64,000 bases of DNA from Azonexus fungiphilus (GTDB lineage Bacteria > Pseudomonadota > Gammaproteobacteria > Burkholderiales > Rhodocyclaceae), in the NCBI RefSeq assembly GCF_003634965.1, contig NZ_RBXP01000011.1:372001-436000 (forward strand), given 5' to 3'. The notes under the pieces were generated by a model, which was given only the letters and a program-made list of their open reading frames with translations, searched no databases and was not told the origin of the DNA. Both the position numbers and the translations under genes were made by a program. Position 1 is the first letter of the stretch, and each line of letters opens with the position of its first letter. Positions 58,360-64,000 of the stretch are shown here, in pieces.

Positions 58360-58443
58360 GGCTACGGCCGCTCGCCTTCGCTCGCTTGACCCGGCACGCC
58401 GGGTCAGCCTGCACCGCAATCCGTCGCCGGGGCTTGTCGGCTT

Positions 58444-61227
<2,784 letters not shown>

Positions 61228-61402
61228 GGCGATTCTCCGGATCGGGGGGCGGAGAACCGTCGGCTCGCGCGGCGGCCGCGCGCAGCCGGACGCCGCCGGC
61301 TGATAGCCGGCAACAGCAGGACACGACGGACAAGCAAAAAGACGCCACGCAACAACCTCTCGTCAGGGACACCCCGCCCCAAATCAATGAAAAGGACTCG
61401 CT

Positions 61403-61563
61403 GAGGCAGGTCTCCTGGCTCTCGGGTCGCAGCGCTTCACCGGCCTTCCCGGACGCATCCAGTGGCATGGGGTGGCGAAGCGCTCGCCGATTACAGTTGC
61501 GGGGGCAGCCCCGGCATTCAGGTCAACGACCTGGCACCGGATTCCCTTACCTTCAACGCTGCG
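61403..61563 (-). promoter_or_regulatory. Cobalamin riboswitch upstream of nrdA
   Basis: Read on the minus strand, the order is: a GGGAATCCGGTGCC segment, a hairpin, GGGGCTGCCCCCGCAACTGTAATCGG (the conserved P3-P6 core; quoted by parts only), GCCACTGG (the B12-box region at about 61460-61475), and the closing CCAGGAGACCTGCC arm. These are the diagnostic elements of the cobalamin aptamer. It is oriented toward nrdA and lies in its leader; 61228-61402, between aptamer and gene, shows no other gene. Binding of adenosylcobalamin would be expected to shut off the operon. Confidence 0.93.
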
Positions 61564-61564
61564 C

Positions 61565-61594
61565 AGTGTATGCCGGCCGCTTGACGGCGGTCAA
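61565..61594 (-). promoter_or_regulatory. Promoter of the riboswitch-nrd operon
   Basis: On the minus strand TTGACC (61594-61589) and TACACT (61570-61565) are 18 bp apart, placing the transcript start just before the riboswitch 5' end. Confidence 0.6.
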
Positions 61595-61601
61595 GCAAAA
61601 A

Positions 61602-61648
61602 TCACTAGATGCGGTAGCAGTTTTACGGTCAACGACTAAATCTAGTGA
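61602..61648. promoter_or_regulatory. Pair of candidate NrdR boxes
   Basis: CGACTAAATCTAGTGA (61633-61648) matches 11 of 16 positions of the NrdR box ACACTATATATAGTGT, and TCACTAGATGCGGTAG (61602-61617) matches 9. The two start 31 bp apart, three helical turns, the usual NrdR-box spacing. They lie just upstream of the predicted promoter. By-eye match; no nrdR gene in the window. Confidence 0.45.
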
Positions 61649-61652
61649 AAAA

Positions 61653-62078
61653 TCACTTTGGCCACAGGATCATCTGCGTGCACCGGAAGAGCGCCAGCTT
61701 GCGCCCGGCGGCATCACTGACCACGGCGTCCCAGACCTGCGTCGTGCGTCCGAGGTGCTGGGCGCTGGCGACGCAATGGACGATGCCGTCGGTGACCGTG
61801 CCGAGGTGATTGCTCTTCAGCTCGATCGTCGTGAACGACTGCGCCCCCGCCGGCAGGTGGGCGATCGTCGCGTAGCCGCAACTGGTGTCGGCGAGCGCGA
61901 CGATGCTCGCCGCGTGCAGGAAGTCGTTCGGCGCGACGTGGCGCTTCTCGACGCGCATCCGGCTGCTCAGCCGGTGCTCGCCGATGTCCACCACCTCGAT
62001 GCCGAGGTAGCCGGGCAGATAGTCGCTGCCGCGCTCGTTGAGGGCAGCCGGGGTGATCGCCGGGTTGAGCTGGCTCAT
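61653..62078 (-). CDS. PaaI/hotdog-fold thioesterase
   Basis: 141 aa. Hotdog-fold pattern with GYLGIEVVDIGEHRLSSRMRVEKRHVAPNDFLHAASIVALADTSCGYATIAHLPAGAQSFTTIELKSNHLG; the HAASIVALADT stretch is the active-site helix. Acts on acyl-CoA, substrate unknown; annotation as a PaaI-type phenylacetate-related enzyme is not implied. It starts 21 bp after the MFS gene on the same strand, likely co-transcribed. Its end sits just before the NrdR boxes. Confidence 0.88.
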   Translation of the reverse strand: MSQLNPAITPAALNERGSDYLPGYLGIEVVDIGEHRLSSRMRVEKRHVAPNDFLHAASIVALADTSCGYATIAHLPAGAQSFTTIELKSNHLGTVTDGIVHCVASAQHLGRTTQVWDAVVSDAAGRKLALFRCTQMILWPK

Positions 62079-62099
62079 CGTTTGTCTCCGTGGGGGAAT

Positions 62100-63317
62100 T
62101 CAGGCCGGCTGGACGGCCGGACGCACCACCGCCGCCTCGCGGATCGGCAGGTTGACCAGCGCCGCCGCCGCGGCCAGCGCGATGTCGGCGTACCACATCC
62201 AGCTGAAATCGCCGTACTCGACGATCGCCACGCCGCCCAGCCAGGCGCCGAGGAAACCGCCGATCTGGTGCGACAGCAGGGTCAGGCCGAACAGCGTGCC
62301 GAGGTAGCGTGTGCCGAACAGCTTGCCGACGATCGCCGCCGTCGGCGGCACCGTCGCCAGCCAGGTGAAGCCGAGGCCGGCCGCAAACAGGTAGAAGGTC
62401 AGGTCGGTGCGCGGCGCCACCAGGTAGAGCGCAACGAGCACCGCACGCGAGGCGTACATCACCGCCAGCACATGCTTGCTGCGGTACTTGGCGATGCAGG
62501 CGCCGGCATAGAGGCTGCCGAAGATGTTGAACAGGCCGATGATCGCCAGCGACCAGCTGGCCACCGACGGCGGCAGCCCGCACAGGTTGACCTCGCCGGG
62601 CAGGTGGGTGACGAGGAAGGCGATGTGGAAGCCGCAGGTGAAGAAACCGGCGTGCAGCAGCAGGTAGCTCGGGTTCTTCAGCGCCGTCACCACCGCGTGG
62701 CGCAGGCCGTTGTCGCCCTCGGCCTGGGGGTGCGGCGCCGCCGGCTTGTCGGTCAGCTTGAAGACCAGCGGCAGCGTCGCCAGGGCGACGATGGCCATCG
62801 CCCACAGGCTGCCGACCCAGCCGATGCCCTGGATCAGCTTCTGGTTGATCGGCGCGAAGATGAACTGGCCGAAGGAGCCGCCGGCATTGATGACGCCCGA
62901 CGCGGCACCGCGCGACTCGAGCGGCAGGCGCTGCGCGGCGGCGCCGATCAGCACCGAGAAGCTGCCGGCGCCGGAACCGATCGAGGCGAGCAGGCCGAAG
63001 GTCAGCGCCAGACCGAAACCGCTGTGCACGAAAGGGGTCACCGCACAGCCGACGGCCAGCACCAGCAGCGCCGCGACCAGCACCGGGCGCGGGCCGTAGC
63101 GGTCGGCGACGGCACCGGCGACCGGCTGGATCGCCCCCCAGGCGAACTGGCCGACGGCCAGCGCGAAGCTGATGGTGGCGACGCCGAGACCGGTGGACAT
63201 GTCCATCGGGCTGATGAACAGGCCGAAGGACTGACGGATGCCCATGGTCACCATGAGGATGCCGGCGGCAGCCAGGGTGACGAAGAGGACAGCGGGATTC
63301 TGCAGGGTTCTGAACAT
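62100..63317 (-). CDS. MFS transporter
   Basis: 405 aa with 12 membrane helices. MFS motif A is seen as AVADRYGPRPVLV after the second helix, and IRQSFGLFISPMDMSTGLGVATISFALAVGQFAWG is typical of the oxalate/formate-type or monocarboxylate-like subgroup. Substrate unknown. Divergent from a LysR-type gene that probably regulates it; forms an operon with the thioesterase gene. Confidence 0.9.
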   Translation of the reverse strand: MFRTLQNPAVLFVTLAAAGILMVTMGIRQSFGLFISPMDMSTGLGVATISFALAVGQFAWGAIQPVAGAVADRYGPRPVLVAALLVLAVGCAVTPFVHSGFGLALTFGLLASIGSGAGSFSVLIGAAAQRLPLESRGAASGVINAGGSFGQFIFAPINQKLIQGIGWVGSLWAMAIVALATLPLVFKLTDKPAAPHPQAEGDNGLRHAVVTALKNPSYLLLHAGFFTCGFHIAFLVTHLPGEVNLCGLPPSVASWSLAIIGLFNIFGSLYAGACIAKYRSKHVLAVMYASRAVLVALYLVAPRTDLTFYLFAAGLGFTWLATVPPTAAIVGKLFGTRYLGTLFGLTLLSHQIGGFLGAWLGGVAIVEYGDFSWMWYADIALAAAAALVNLPIREAAVVRPAVQPA

Positions 63318-63407
63318 GGCGTTTCCTTTTTTATGCCGCGATTTTCACGGCCGGCGGCGCCGATGACAACTGATATTATCTGCACCATGCAATAGTTTTT
63401 CTGCACC

Positions 63408-64000
63408 ATGAACCCACATCCGCCGCTCCATTCCCTGATCGCCTTCGACGCCGCCATGCGCAGCAACAGCTTCGCGCTGGCGGCGCGCGAACTGCACGTG
63501 ACGCCCGGCGCCGTCGGCCAGCAGATCCGCAACCTCGAGGACTGGCTCGGCGTCGCACTGTTCGTCCGGCGGATCCGCCAGGTGCAGCCGACGCCGGAGG
63601 CGATCGCCTACTGGAAGCGGATCCAGCCGGCGCTGACCCAGATCCGCGACGCCAGCGCCGCGCTGCGCCACAGCCGCCGCACCGGCGTCTGGCTGTCGAT
63701 GCCGCCGACCTTCGCCGCCAAGTGGTTCACCCGGCACATGGCCGATTTCCTGACCCGGCACCCGGACACCGAACTGCACCTCAACTCGTCGACCGCGCTG
63801 GTCGACTTCGACCACGACCAGGTCGACCTGGCCATCCGCTATTTCGACGGCAAGGCGCCGGAACTCGACGCCACCCTGCTCTTCGCCGACGACGCCCGGG
63901 TCTATTGCAGCCCGGCCTACGCCCGCCGGATCGGCCTGGCGACCCCCGACGACATCGCCCGCGGGACGCTGCTCGAAACCACCTTCCACCCGCACTGGCC
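63408..64000 (+). CDS. LysR-family (GcvA-like) regulator, truncated by the window edge
   Basis: The frame is open from the ATG at 63408 to the end of the window (197 codons). N-terminal HTH: LHSLIAFDAAMRSNSFALAARELHVTPGAVGQQIRNLEDWLGVALFVRR; then the effector domain start and DQVDLAIRYFDGKAPELDATLLF, as in GcvA-like regulators. The ATG lies within a direct repeat, CTGCACCATG at 63380-63389 and 63401-63410, in the region shared with the divergent MFS gene. Confidence 0.9.
   Translation, partial: MNPHPPLHSLIAFDAAMRSNSFALAARELHVTPGAVGQQIRNLEDWLGVALFVRRIRQVQPTPEAIAYWKRIQPALTQIRDASAALRHSRRTGVWLSMPPTFAAKWFTRHMADFLTRHPDTELHLNSSTALVDFDHDQVDLAIRYFDGKAPELDATLLFADDARVYCSPAYARRIGLATPDDIARGTLLETTFHPHW

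Noticed and set aside
58331-58443. A second small gene or nrdA paralogue fragment after nrdA
   Set aside because: Only 27 bp are duplicated; the rest has no coding similarity to nrdA.

Overview
The window looks like a chromosomal segment of a high-GC betaproteobacterium. The gene repertoire (NnrS, MnmH, SelO, a TRAP/Pxp cluster, a large glutamine-dependent PurL, a chemotaxis receptor) would suit the Rhodocyclales, but that placement is inference from gene content. Coding is dense on both strands, and translational coupling through ATGA overlaps is common.

Region 1 (1-7.4 kb) holds core genes: the end of an NnrS-family membrane protein, rlmF, psd, mnmH, a small membrane protein, yaiI, trmJ (-), suhB, a Sir2 deacylase (-) and a SprA-related putative metalloprotease (-). 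It ends at a tRNA-Ser(GGA) gene.

Region 2 (7.5-23.0 kb) is visibly richer in A+T and consists of two tandem integrated elements in that tRNA. The 3' end of the tRNA recurs at 18994 and 23004. Element A (7466-19006) carries a tyrosine integrase, AlpA, a RepA-like ATPase, an XRE regulator, a divergent uracil-DNA glycosylase, a 5'-nucleotidase, a HEPN-like protein, an FtsZ-like fragment with no GTP-binding domain, a nucleotidyltransferase-like two-gene pair and several unknowns. Element B (18994-23016) has no integrase, only a CoiA-like/DUF4041 GIY-YIG operon. Both elements have a paired ACCCATC repeat exactly 56 bp inside the left att core and 143 bp before the right core, and a further copy overlaps the int start codon. 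This points to mobilisation of B by A's integrase or a relative.

Region 3 (23-42 kb) returns to core-type sequence: a winged-helix regulator, a TRAP transporter fused in one operon to the 5-oxoprolinase genes pxpBCA, purL (-), a chemotaxis receptor, a small secreted protein, selO and sbcDC.

Region 4 (42-49.8 kb) has a TetR-controlled tripartite drug efflux operon (outer-membrane factor, EmrA-like, EmrB-like), a DMT transporter with a divergent LysR gene, a cysteine-cluster protein and a CreA-family protein.

Region 5 (49.8-64 kb) is almost all on the minus strand: a secreted MsrA-thioredoxin-MsrB fusion, a DUF4198 protein, a DUF1624-like membrane protein, a TonB-dependent receptor, nrdB, a secreted CbiZ-nitrilase fusion and nrdA. 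A cobalamin riboswitch, a promoter and two candidate NrdR boxes lie upstream of nrdA. The layout suggests that class Ia ribonucleotide reductase and a corrinoid-salvage enzyme are made when vitamin B12 is scarce. A thioesterase, an MFS transporter and a truncated LysR gene finish the window.
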